Source: Bin5 sp965207495
GTDB taxonomy: Bacteria; Chloroflexota; Anaerolineae; Caldilineales; Caldilineaceae
Direction of reading: 5' to 3'
Assembly (NCBI GenBank): GCA_965207495.1
Contig: OZ242287.1
Coordinates: forward strand, 1,488,001 to 1,552,000
DNA length: 64,000 bases
The stretch's first letter is position 1. Every line of letters starts with the position of its first letter. Positions 44,315-53,215 of this stretch are shown here, in pieces. The translations under genes were made by a program, and so were the position numbers. The notes under the pieces are model-generated. The model was not told the DNA's origin, did not search any database, and was given only the letters and a program-made list of their open reading frames with translations.

Positions 44315-45379
44315 CTAGACCATCGCGCTGGGATAAGCCGGACCCTCCGTCCTGGCCGCCTCGTAGGTGGCCATCGCCACCTGGATCGTCTTCTTGGCGA
44401 ACTCGGCGTCGAGGTCGGGCTGTCTGTCCTGGATGATGCTGTCGATGAAGTCGCTGGCAGCTCCGTTGAACCCCTCGATAAAGTCCGAGGGAACCTCTAT
44501 GCTTTCCGTCTCGGTCCCTTTTATCAGCAGGACCGGGGCAAAATCCAGTAGCTCACCAGCAGACCGCGTCACGTGGATAGAGCCCTTAGAGCCGTGTATC
44601 TCCATGTAGCCGTCGCCCCCGAAGTACTTAGTGCGGATCGTCATATGCGGCGCGTATACGTAGTCGCACATCCCCAAACAGTCAATTCCTTCGAACTTCC
44701 ACATGAGCGCCGACGGCATCTCCATGAAATGCTCCTGGGTCTTGCCGACAATCCCGAAGACCTTCTCGATATCTCCGACCCACTTCATGGCGGTCGCGAA
44801 TTTGTGCACACCGTCTTCATACACGATGCCCAAGGGGCTCAGCGTGGGATCGTTGCGCCAGACGAACGCCTCAGGGTCAGTGTCCACCACGCTCCCCTCA
44901 GCCTGTCCACCGATTACGGTGTGAAACCGAACCAGGGACGGCTCGCCTATGGCTCCGGCGTCGAGTAGCTCCTTGGCCTTGAGGATGGGTGGGTAATAGA
45001 TGCAGTTCTCGGTCATCCGAAACTTCGTCTTGGCCCTCCTGGCCGCCGCTACCATCACGTCCGCCTCCGCGACAGAAGTGCACATCGGCTTCTGACAGGA
45101 TACGTGCTTGCCGGCGTCCAGACCGGCGACAGTCATGGTCGCGTGGTGTTGTGGTGGCGTCAGTATTTCGACGGCATCGACATTGGGGTCGTTGAGGACT
45201 TGCTCGTAGTCCGTGTAGATCCTTGGCGAGATGCCCCACTGCTTCGCCCGAGCTTCGGCCCGGCCAGGGGCATTGTCGCACAGCGCGATGACCTCGCAGT
45301 TGGGGTGCTGGAGGTAACCGGGGACGTTGAGCAGCGAGATGTTTCCGCACCCTACGATCGCGATTCTCACCTTGTCCAT
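44315..45379 (-). CDS. Gfo/Idh/MocA family oxidoreductase (tandem copy A)
   Basis: A 354-residue dehydrogenase with GCGNISLLN, SCQKPMCTS, YEDGVHKFATAMKW and a C-terminal sheet domain. Ile, Val and Ser exchanges separate it from copy B; both copies are full length with intact motifs, so both may be functional. It belongs to the QKP subgroup together with the gene at 26136. The M81 peptidase gene lies 150 bp upstream on the same strand. The usual reaction is NAD(P)-dependent oxidation of a sugar or cyclitol hydroxyl. Confidence 0.88.
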   Translation of the reverse strand: MDKVRIAIVGCGNISLLNVPGYLQHPNCEVIALCDNAPGRAEARAKQWGISPRIYTDYEQVLNDPNVDAVEILTPPQHHATMTVAGLDAGKHVSCQKPMCTSVAEADVMVAAARRAKTKFRMTENCIYYPPILKAKELLDAGAIGEPSLVRFHTVIGGQAEGSVVDTDPEAFVWRNDPTLSPLGIVYEDGVHKFATAMKWVGDIEKVFGIVGKTQEHFMEMPSALMWKFEGIDCLGMCDYVYAPHMTIRTKYFGGDGYMEIHGSKGSIHVTRSAGELLDFAPVLLIKGTETESIEVPSDFIEGFNGAASDFIDSIIQDRQPDLDAEFAKKTIQVAMATYEAARTEGPAYPSAMV

Positions 45380-45501
45380 GGCGCCTACCTTTCTATCTAA
45401 CCGGTACTTCCCGGACTTAATTGATTTTCCTGAACAAGCGCCCTCAACGGGTCAGAATCTCCGCAGAGTATCGGGTAAAAATGTCCTCGACGAACGGATA
45501 A

Positions 45502-45528
45502 GGCAATGGCAATGGTAATGGCAATGGG
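45502..45528. repeat. Hexamer tandem repeat GGCAAT
   Basis: Four to five GGCAAT/GGTAAT units next to the stop of the minus-strand M81 gene. Confidence 0.75.
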
Positions 45529-45530
45529 CA

Positions 45531-47003
45531 CTACGGCTGAGAGAATGGGTCCTCAACCAGGGGCCATATGTTGCGATCAATATGCTTAAAGGGGAACTTG
45601 GTCAGGTCAGGGTTTACCGCTCCGGGCGTTGCCAGGTAGAGCACCTCAGCGGCTAGCGGGGCAAAGGCTGCATAGAAGTGCTGGCTCCCCTTGACCACCA
45701 GGATGTGCTTCTGCCGCGGGTCGATCCCCACCGTGCTAAAGCATTCCGGGCTAAAGACCTGCTCGCGGATCGAGTTGAGAACGATGTCGATGCCCTTGAC
45801 GTGTACGGCTACCGTATCGCCCAACCGCACTGTCGCTCTGCCATCCTCAGGACCAAAGGACTGGGTGGCGTTGGGCTTCACCCCAGTCACCTTCACGCTC
45901 AAGTCTAGCGGGTCACCGGACATTGGCCCCATCTTCCCGCCAATCCGCAGATCGAGTTGCGCGCCCACCCCGGCCTCCATCGCTAGCGACACCGCAATCG
46001 GGTCCCATATGCAGGCCAGCGCTGCCTCCCCGATGCCGTGTTCCAACAGGGCCTTCAAGACGAAGGTGGAGTCACTGGGTGCGCCGCCACCGGCATTGTC
46101 CGCAGTATCGGCCATCACGACTGGGGAACGATCGATCGCCAACGCTCGATTCAACCCCTCGTCGATGCTCAGAAAGTTGGGACGCAGTGCTTCGCGCGTC
46201 TCAAAGAGCTCACGTCCCAGTTCCTGGGCCAGGCGCTTCCCGTACTCGGGACGGCCGTCGGTAACGACCAGGATCTTGGTACCCATGTCCGGCACGTCGC
46301 CCCAGGGGAAACCGTGCGCCACTGAGATCGACAGCACCCCATCCCTCCCCTCCAACCCCTTGATCCGGTCCACGTAGCTCCGCATGGGCTCCCTGGTCGT
46401 GTGGTAGATGCCAATCATGCGGCAGTCAAACACAGACATCGCGGGCCTGGTCTTGCCCTCGGCGGCGCTGGCGATAATATCGAACAACTCCTCGGCACGC
46501 TCGGCAGCGTCGATGTGCGGGTATTCTTTGAAAGTGATTAGCGCCGTGGCATTGTTTACCATCTTTTGCGATAGGTGGCAATGCGGGTCCAGCTCCACGC
46601 CAATCGGCACGCCCGGTCCGACAATCTCCCGGACCTGTGCTATCACGTCCCCTTCGCAGTCGTCGTAACCATCAGCGACCATGGCGCCATGCAGGTTGAG
46701 CAGTACCATATCCACCGGCAATGCGGCGCGCAGATCATCCAGGATCTCGTCCCGGAACGATTCATACACCGCACGTACGGTCAGGCCAGCGGGCTGAGCG
46801 AACGTGGCGAGACTCTCTGTGACTGACCAGCCGCGTTGTTGTGCCCGCTCTCGAGCAATCGCCAATGGTCGGGAATATACGGACGGCTCATCTCCGTGAT
46901 CCCCGCCGCGCACCAGAAACGTCGCGGCGAAATTGGCATGGCCGGTGGGAATGGGCGAGAAAGTGTTGGTTTCGGTTCCGAGAAAGGTAGTAAACAGTTT
47001 CAT
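45531..47003 (-). CDS. M81 family metallopeptidase (MlrC/microcystinase C-like)
   Basis: A 490-residue protein. The N-terminal domain opens with FLGTETNTFSPIPTG, the family signature. ELDPHCHLSQKM and FKEYPHIDAAERAEELF supply the likely zinc ligands (D, H and H). The C-terminal MlrC domain starts near residue 300 (VMADTADNAGGGAPSD) and ends GAVNPDLTKFPFKHIDR. The best-known member, MlrC, cleaves linear microcystin peptides; most relatives have unknown substrates. ATG 47003 has AGGAGGAG upstream. The TPP-enzyme gene ends 30 bp upstream on the same strand. A second M81 gene is at 58038. Confidence 0.87.
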   Translation of the reverse strand: MKLFTTFLGTETNTFSPIPTGHANFAATFLVRGGDHGDEPSVYSRPLAIARERAQQRGWSVTESLATFAQPAGLTVRAVYESFRDEILDDLRAALPVDMVLLNLHGAMVADGYDDCEGDVIAQVREIVGPGVPIGVELDPHCHLSQKMVNNATALITFKEYPHIDAAERAEELFDIIASAAEGKTRPAMSVFDCRMIGIYHTTREPMRSYVDRIKGLEGRDGVLSISVAHGFPWGDVPDMGTKILVVTDGRPEYGKRLAQELGRELFETREALRPNFLSIDEGLNRALAIDRSPVVMADTADNAGGGAPSDSTFVLKALLEHGIGEAALACIWDPIAVSLAMEAGVGAQLDLRIGGKMGPMSGDPLDLSVKVTGVKPNATQSFGPEDGRATVRLGDTVAVHVKGIDIVLNSIREQVFSPECFSTVGIDPRQKHILVVKGSQHFYAAFAPLAAEVLYLATPGAVNPDLTKFPFKHIDRNIWPLVEDPFSQP

Positions 47004-47033
47004 GACCCGTCTCCTCCTTTCAACATTCAATCC

Positions 47034-48707
47034 TCACCCGGGCACCCACGCTTGCGGCGCAATGCCGTCGATATGGGTTTTGACATCGACCACCGCCGGT
47101 TTGCCCGATGCAAATGCCTGATCGAGCGCACCCGATAGTTCGCTCGGCTTGTTGACCGTAATGCCGAAACAGCCCATTGATTCGGCCACGTCGGCAAAAT
47201 TGGTGTCTGGGAAGAGCCACAGTTTATCCGAGCCGGGGGATTGACCGCCGTAGACCCGCTCCATGCCGCGCTTTTCCTGGTTCAGCGAGTGGTTGTTGTT
47301 GACAAGGGTAACCGTGTTGATCCCATTGTTCAGGGCGGTATCCAATTCCGAAAGATGATACCAGATGCCGCCATCGCCGATGAAACAGAGCACAGGTCGG
47401 TCGGGTTGGGCACATTTGGCGCCCATCGCCGCCGGCAGAGCCCAGCCTAGCGAACCGGCGCAGCGAATGTAGCTCTGGTCGGGATGTTCCAGATCGATCA
47501 TGGTGCCGGTCCAGATGCCTGCATGGCCGGTGTCGGAGACGAGAATGACGTCGGACGGCAGATAGTCGGTCAGTTCCTTACAGAGGCGTTCTGGCCGCAT
47601 GGGCTCGACCTCCGAGTTAGCCAGGTCGCGAACGCTCTCTTTCCAGCTCTGGACCAGCTCTTGTACCCTGCTGGTCCACTCTGTACGCGCCGGGACGGTT
47701 TCGGCCTGCTCAAGCATTCTACGCAGAGAGTTTCTGACGTCGCCGTGCATGCCCACCTGGATATGGTAGTTGCGCCCCAGTTCTTCCGGGTTGATATCGA
47801 GCTGGATGATGGGCGTGCCTGGAGGCGGAATCTGGTATTCGTAGGTCACCTGACCGCCGGTGTGGCTGCCGACAAAAAAGACCAGATCGGCCTCGCACAG
47901 GACTTGGTTGGCGCAAGCGCGGGAGTAGGAACCAGGGACACCCACCGCCAGCGGGTGGTCAGCGGGAAACATAGCTTTGGCATTCAGCGAGGTGGCTACC
48001 GGAATAGAAAGCTTCTCGGCCAAGGCGAGTAGCTCTGCCTTGGCACCCGACGCGGTCACACCACCGCCGGCCACGATGACGGGCCGTTTGGCCCGGTTGA
48101 GCAGTTGCAGCGCGGCAGTCACTTTTTCCAGTTCGGCTTCAGGTCGGAACGGGGGTACCTGGGTAAAGGTTTCTTCAATGATGACCTCTACGTCGGCTTC
48201 CTGATCGACGACCCCCTGCCCGGCATGCCCCTCCAGATCCAGGTGAACCGGTCCAGGTGTGCCCGAGGTGGATGAGCGGAAGGCCTGACGCAAATAGATG
48301 GGCAGTTGATCGGGATCGGTGACCAAGGCACTATATTTAGTGACGGCCGAAAACGGATTCACGTGATCAACTTCCTGATAGGCGTGACGCTGTTGGTTGC
48401 TCTGGAACACCCTTCCGGTCAGGGCAATGACGGGCGAACAAGCCAGGTAGGCATCCTGCAGCCCTGCCGCCAGATTAACCGCACCCACCGACTGGGCCAT
48501 ACAGAGGCTGGGACCGCGCTTCACGCGGGCGTAGGCATCGGCCATATACGCGGCGGCCTTCTCGCCATGGGTCTGGATCCGCTTAATTCCCCGCTTTTCC
48601 ATTTCCATCAAGGCTCTGGCAGCGACATTGGTCACAAAAAAGACGTGATTTATCCCGTAACCGTCGATTGTTTCGGCAATGAATTGAGCTCCGGTCATTC
48701 TAGTCAT
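47034..48707 (-). CDS. Acetolactate synthase-like thiamine-diphosphate enzyme
   Basis: A 557-residue ThDP-dependent decarboxylase/synthase of the IlvB type. The catalytic glutamate is E49 (THGEKAAAYMADAYAR). The ThDP motif near residue 440 runs from IGDGGIWYHLSELDTAL to NNN. The middle domain has the Rossmann-like region used for FAD in true acetolactate synthase. No IlvN-type small subunit is present, so it is more likely a catabolic carboligase or decarboxylase (for example of the oxalyl-CoA, sulfoacetaldehyde or benzoylformate groups) than a branched-chain biosynthesis enzyme. It is flanked by the M81 and LLM genes in a minus-strand cluster. Confidence 0.85.
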   Translation of the reverse strand: MTRMTGAQFIAETIDGYGINHVFFVTNVAARALMEMEKRGIKRIQTHGEKAAAYMADAYARVKRGPSLCMAQSVGAVNLAAGLQDAYLACSPVIALTGRVFQSNQQRHAYQEVDHVNPFSAVTKYSALVTDPDQLPIYLRQAFRSSTSGTPGPVHLDLEGHAGQGVVDQEADVEVIIEETFTQVPPFRPEAELEKVTAALQLLNRAKRPVIVAGGGVTASGAKAELLALAEKLSIPVATSLNAKAMFPADHPLAVGVPGSYSRACANQVLCEADLVFFVGSHTGGQVTYEYQIPPPGTPIIQLDINPEELGRNYHIQVGMHGDVRNSLRRMLEQAETVPARTEWTSRVQELVQSWKESVRDLANSEVEPMRPERLCKELTDYLPSDVILVSDTGHAGIWTGTMIDLEHPDQSYIRCAGSLGWALPAAMGAKCAQPDRPVLCFIGDGGIWYHLSELDTALNNGINTVTLVNNNHSLNQEKRGMERVYGGQSPGSDKLWLFPDTNFADVAESMGCFGITVNKPSELSGALDQAFASGKPAVVDVKTHIDGIAPQAWVPG

Positions 48708-48799
48708 ATTTCCTCATCGTCAAAGAAAGCTGGGGACGGAACCTGTTGCTCAAGTATATTTCTGTTGCGGCAAAACGCGCTCTGGACTGATCAACTGGG

Positions 48800-49762
48800 T
48801 TAGCTGAACCTCGGTATGACCTCCTCGGCAAATAGGTTGGCGCTGTCTGTCTTGGGGAAGTCCGCAAATTGCAGGATTATGTGCTGGACGCCAAGATCGG
48901 CGAAGTCTCTTAGCTGCGCACTCACCTCATCCGGGGTACCCACAACCGAACCCCAGCCTATCGGGTAACCGAAACCGGGATCGTAGTGCAAGCTTGCTTC
49001 TGCGATTTGCTGAGCCTCCTCGCTTGTCGGAGCCACCGCAACGCAGGCCGACGCCCACGTCTTGACAATGGAGTCATAGTCGCGTCCCACGGCCTCACAG
49101 TGCCCGCGCAGTAGGTCCAGCCGTTCACTGTAGCCTTCCAGCGGGCTGTGCCAGTTCCACCAATCTGCATATTGGGCGGCATAGCGTAGCGTCAGTTTTG
49201 GGCCGCCCCCGCCGATGCACAGGGGGATAGGCGGGTCCGGTTTGGGTTCGCAGATCGCGTCCTGCACGTTGTAATAGCGCCCCTGAAAAGTGGTACTTGG
49301 TTGGGTCCACATCTGGCGGAGGATCTGGGCTGCCTCTCCCATCCGATGAATACGCGTTGCATCGGATGGAAATTCATAGCCGTAGGCGAGGTGTTCGTCT
49401 TCTACCCCCCCTGCGCCGAGACCCAGGATGAATCGCCCACCCGCAAGCGTTTGCAACGTAGCCGCCATCTTGGCCAGCAAAGCGGGCTCGCGAAACGAAT
49501 GGTTCACCACCATACTGCCAAAGAGCAACTCAGGGTATTTGCCCGCCAGGTGGGCTAGCATGGTCCAACACTCCAAGAGGTCCCTCATTGGATCCAGCGC
49601 TTCATGCCATGCCACAAAAAAATGGTCACCCACCCAGGCTGATGCAAATCGCCCATGGATGGCGTCCAGATATGCGTAAATCTGATCTCTGAAAATGCCC
49701 CCACGGCTTCCATCGAGTGGAAAAGTCGGGACCCTCCAGCCAAATTTGACGCTACCATTCAT
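48800..49762 (-). CDS. LLM-class flavin/F420-dependent oxidoreductase
   Basis: A 320-residue luciferase-like TIM barrel. Visible signatures are SAWVGDHFFV, LAHLAGKYPELLFGSMV, PALLAKMAATLQTLAGGRFILGLGAG and PPIPLCIGGGGPKLT. It would oxidise or reduce using reduced F420 or FMN. The long frame continues upstream to 49936, but ATG 49762 is chosen because AGGAGGT precedes it and the sequence then matches the family. It is the first gene of a minus-strand run (LLM, TPP enzyme, M81, two Gfo/Idh), probably one operon acting on one compound. Confidence 0.85.
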   Translation of the reverse strand: MNGSVKFGWRVPTFPLDGSRGGIFRDQIYAYLDAIHGRFASAWVGDHFFVAWHEALDPMRDLLECWTMLAHLAGKYPELLFGSMVVNHSFREPALLAKMAATLQTLAGGRFILGLGAGGVEDEHLAYGYEFPSDATRIHRMGEAAQILRQMWTQPSTTFQGRYYNVQDAICEPKPDPPIPLCIGGGGPKLTLRYAAQYADWWNWHSPLEGYSERLDLLRGHCEAVGRDYDSIVKTWASACVAVAPTSEEAQQIAEASLHYDPGFGYPIGWGSVVGTPDEVSAQLRDFADLGVQHIILQFADFPKTDSANLFAEEVIPRFS

Positions 49763-49859
49763 CTTTGCACCTCCTGTCAAGAACGGGTCAGAATGTCCGT
49801 AGATCAACTCCTTTGGATAGGACTTCATCCCCTGGCCAATTGAGATTAGAAAAATAATT

Positions 49860-50110
49860 GGGCAATGGTCAACCGGAGGGCGCGAGGCTAAAGCCGTCGC
49901 GCTGAAAGGGCGACTTAAACGCCGGTGGTACGACAACGGACTAGCGCCCTGAAAACGGCCCGAAACGGTTGATTTTCCAGCCCGAACGGGCTTTGCTCTC
50001 TCAGCACGGCGGCTTCAGCCCCGTGCTGCCCGCCGGGACTCTATTTCCGAACTATTTATTTAAGGTCCAAAAGCCAAGAGGCCTTCCCGGCTTCTCCCGT
50101 AATCCTGATT
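49860..50110. other. Intergenic hairpin/REP-like cluster
   Basis: No gene. It contains several short palindromes: AGCCCG-AA-CGGGCT (near 49980) and CAGCACGG/CCGTGCTG (50002-50009 and 50021-50028), plus a CCGGCTTCTCCCGTAA motif. The same motif recurs near 51305, and its reverse-complement-like form near 56575. Confidence 0.55.
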
Positions 50111-50172
50111 GCGGTGATCGTTTGGTCGCTGGTGTACACCCGACGGCGGCAGCTGCGCTGACGTGCACTTTT

Positions 50173-51153
50173 CTATACCGCCTGGGGCGCATCGACGTAG
50201 GTCGGCACGCCTTCCTCGGCAAAGATGCGGTCGATCTCGGCCCGCTCTTCGTCCGTAAGCTTCCAATCGACAGCAGCCACGTTCTCCTCGAGTTCCGACC
50301 GGTTACGTATACCGACCAGCGCCACCGACAGCGCAGGGTGGCCCAGCACCCACGCGATAGCCATTTGCGCTACGGACCTCCCAGCACGCGAGGCGAGCGT
50401 TTTCAATCGCTCGGTACAGCGCAGCTCCTTGAGAAAGTGCTCCTGCTCAAAGAGCGGCAGATTGAACGCGTTGCCTGCTGAGCGCCAGTCCCCTTCCCCA
50501 AACGTCGTGTCCGGCGTAAACGCGCCGGTGAGCAAGCCAAATCCCAACGTGCCATAGGCCATAAACCCGATCCCCTGCTCCAGACAGAAGGGCAGCACCT
50601 GCGCCTCCATGCGCCGGTCGAACAGGTGATATCCGACCTGGTTGGCCGCCAGGTGGCCGTGTCGCTCGCACTCTTTCATCATCTCCACCGTAAAGTTGGA
50701 GACCCCATAGTGGCGGATCTTGCCCGCCGTTTTCAACTCTTCCAGCGCGCCCATTGTCTCGGCGAACGGGGTGTCGTGGTCTGGCCAGTGGATCAGCAGC
50801 AGGTCGATCCAGTCGGTATTCAGGCGCTGGAGGCAGCCTTCGGTTCTGGCCAGCACCCATTCAGGCGTCGAGTCCCGCGCGTGGGTGCCGTCGACTTTGA
50901 AGCCCACCTTGGTCACCAGGACGACCTCCTTGCGCCGAGGGCCCAGCGCGCGGCCCAGGATCTCTTCCGAGTGGTAGGGGCCGTAAATTTCGGCAGTGTC
51001 GAACAGCGTGATACCGTTGTCGATCGCGGCGCCGACGGCCGCGCTGGCCTCATCTACATCGATGTGGCCGTATTCGGTCGTGCTCATCTCCCACGTGCCG
51101 AACCCCAGCGCCGAACTGACCAGGTCGGTGTCGCCAAATCGCCGTTGCTCCAT
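50173..51153 (-). CDS. Aldo/keto reductase
   Basis: A 326-residue NADPH-dependent AKR with a full catalytic tetrad: D52 and Y57 (FDTAEIYGPY), K82 (VTKVGF) and H122 (LLIHWPD). The C-terminal cofactor site has VALVGIRNRSELEENVAA. It probably reduces or oxidises a sugar or small aldehyde. It lies between the LLM and solute-binding protein genes on the same strand, but is separated from both by hairpin-rich gaps (182 and 410 bp), so it may be its own unit. Confidence 0.9.
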   Translation of the reverse strand: MEQRRFGDTDLVSSALGFGTWEMSTTEYGHIDVDEASAAVGAAIDNGITLFDTAEIYGPYHSEEILGRALGPRRKEVVLVTKVGFKVDGTHARDSTPEWVLARTEGCLQRLNTDWIDLLLIHWPDHDTPFAETMGALEELKTAGKIRHYGVSNFTVEMMKECERHGHLAANQVGYHLFDRRMEAQVLPFCLEQGIGFMAYGTLGFGLLTGAFTPDTTFGEGDWRSAGNAFNLPLFEQEHFLKELRCTERLKTLASRAGRSVAQMAIAWVLGHPALSVALVGIRNRSELEENVAAVDWKLTDEERAEIDRIFAEEGVPTYVDAPQAV

Positions 51154-51248
51154 CTTTTGCGTCCTGTTCTTGTGCGTGAAAGCGGCGCTTACGCCTCGCG
51201 CGCTTTAATGGAAGAAGCCGGTTTGAGCATTGGAAGACAAAGAATTTT

Positions 51249-51274
51249 CGCCCCTCAGCCCAGGCTGAGGGGCG
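51249..51274. repeat. Perfect 12-bp stem-loop
   Basis: CGCCCCTCAGCC-CA-GGCTGAGGGGCG. No U-tract follows on either strand, so it is a REP-type hairpin or transcript stabiliser at the 3' side of the solute-binding protein gene, not a standard terminator. Confidence 0.75.
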
Positions 51275-51336
51275 AATATCATGGCTAAAGCCCTAGGGGC
51301 CTTACCGGCTTCTCCCGTAAATCGTATTGTTTCGGC

Positions 51337-52965
51337 CTACTCTTCCTCGATATACCACAGATGGATCTCGCGCCAGAGCCTATTGGTATCAACCGCGTCG
51401 AGCGACTGACCCTTGACCTTGCTGTTGAAGATGGCGGGCCAGTGGGTGAAGAACAGTTCAATCACCGGCGCCTCGTCCATAATCATCGCCTGGATCTCGT
51501 TGTAGATGGGCTGGCGTTGCGCCACAGTGGCGTAGGAGAGGCCCTCCTCAATCAGGGCGTCCAGTTCCGGGTTTGAAATGCAGGGGAAGTTGTTGGCGCC
51601 TTCCGAGTGCATCATCCAGTGGGGATCCGGGTCTATAGCGCCGTGTTCAAATGCGATCATAGCGGCATCCATCTCGCACTTGCGCATACCATCCAGGATA
51701 GCGGCCACGGGCGTCTCCACGAGGAAGATCTCGACGCCTATGTCGGCCCACAACTGCTGCGCTAACTCGATGACCGGGATAAACTGCTGGTTACCGGCGC
51801 CCACATGGACATTGAAAGAGAGCCTCTCACCCTCCTTCTCGCGTACCCCGTCGCCGTCCTCGTCCACCCAACCTGCCTCGTCCAGCAGCGCCATGGCCTT
51901 TTCGGGGTCGAACCCGTACTGTGGGATGTCCGCGTTGTAGTAGTCAGGGTATATGGGGGACAGGTTGGAATGGGCTACCTGTGCCTGGCCGAACCAGAGG
52001 TCGTCGATGATCCTTTGGCGGTCCAGGCCCCAGTACAATGCCTGGCGCACCAGCTTGTCTGACAACTGTGGTATGGTGTTGTTCAGCGGAATGAGGAAGG
52101 GCCCCGCCCCAGCTTGAGAAATGCTCGTAAACCTCGAGTCGTTGGCCAGACGCACGTTGTCTTCCATCAGCAATGGCCAGGCGGTCCCGTCGGCGTCGCC
52201 CGACTCAAGGGCGATGGTGCGCACCGAAGCCTCGGGCACTACGTCGACCCGCAAGAAGTCGATATTGGGCCGCCCGCGGAAGTGGTCGTCGAACGCTTCC
52301 AGCAGCGTGAACTCCGACGGGTGCCATTCCACGAGTTTAAAGGAGCCGGTACCGATTGGGGCCGTCGCGTACACTTCCTCGCCTACCTCGGCGTGATAGT
52401 CCGATTGTACAATACGCAGGATCCCCCCTAATACGAGGAAGGCGGCGTCTACCTGCACCATGTTGATGACGGCGGTATAGTCATCCAAACACTCGACGGA
52501 ATCGATTTTGGACAAGACTCCGACCACTGGCGCCGCGTTTTCCGGGTCACGGTAGAAGTCGAACGTATACTTGACGTCCTTGCACGTGAAATCGGCGCCA
52601 TTGTGAAACTTGACGCCCTCGCGCAGCGGGAAGGTGTACGTCAGGCCGTCTTCGGCGATATCGTAGGACTCGGCCAGCACCGGTACGACCGCATTTGAAG
52701 CGTCAATCTCAACCAGCCCGTTGTGGATTTGCATGAGCGCCGGCCGGATGGCGCTTGGGATGGCGCCGAGTCCAGGGCTGAGGCTGAAGGCGTCGTGGTG
52801 GCCCATCAGACGGAGGGTGCCACCCTGAGGTGGCCCCGTGGATGCCGCCTCTTCTTCGACCATCTCTTCCTCAACGACCGTCGGCTGCTGAACGACGCAG
52901 GCCGCCAACATCAGAGCGGCAATAGCCAGCAACACCAGCGACTTTTGCCAATTCTTGTTAGACAT
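51337..52965 (-). CDS. ABC-type peptide/oligopeptide-binding lipoprotein (SBP family 5)
   Basis: A 542-residue exported lipoprotein. The signal peptide has basic NKNWQK, a hydrophobic stretch and the lipobox LMLAAC with C23 as the lipidated residue. An acidic linker (EEEMVEEEAA) follows. The mature part is the DppA/OppA fold (TFPLREGVKFHNGADFTCKD, NPELDALIEEGLSY). It would capture peptides or similar solutes for the ABC permeases. No permease follows here; the closest permeases are at 59586-61457, beside a broken copy of a related binding protein. AGGAGGA precedes ATG 52965. Confidence 0.92.
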   Translation of the reverse strand: MSNKNWQKSLVLLAIAALMLAACVVQQPTVVEEEMVEEEAASTGPPQGGTLRLMGHHDAFSLSPGLGAIPSAIRPALMQIHNGLVEIDASNAVVPVLAESYDIAEDGLTYTFPLREGVKFHNGADFTCKDVKYTFDFYRDPENAAPVVGVLSKIDSVECLDDYTAVINMVQVDAAFLVLGGILRIVQSDYHAEVGEEVYATAPIGTGSFKLVEWHPSEFTLLEAFDDHFRGRPNIDFLRVDVVPEASVRTIALESGDADGTAWPLLMEDNVRLANDSRFTSISQAGAGPFLIPLNNTIPQLSDKLVRQALYWGLDRQRIIDDLWFGQAQVAHSNLSPIYPDYYNADIPQYGFDPEKAMALLDEAGWVDEDGDGVREKEGERLSFNVHVGAGNQQFIPVIELAQQLWADIGVEIFLVETPVAAILDGMRKCEMDAAMIAFEHGAIDPDPHWMMHSEGANNFPCISNPELDALIEEGLSYATVAQRQPIYNEIQAMIMDEAPVIELFFTHWPAIFNSKVKGQSLDAVDTNRLWREIHLWYIEEE

Positions 52966-53215
52966 CTGTCATTCCTCCTGTGGATGAATGTCTTTGCCCC
53001 AAAAAGAGGCGATTGTCCAAAAAATAGTGAGCACGCTTCATGAACGATCTCTCAATCGGTCACCTCCTTGGCTCAATCTATGATTTCACGCTGCTGAATA
53101 ACTTGAGGGTTGGCGTTTCGCCTCTTGTTCGTCCTTCTACACCCCCCTCTGCGGCCGAGCACGTGACAACTGGTGACAAAGTAGTTTTCTGATTTAGCGC
53201 CGTCTTTACATCAGA

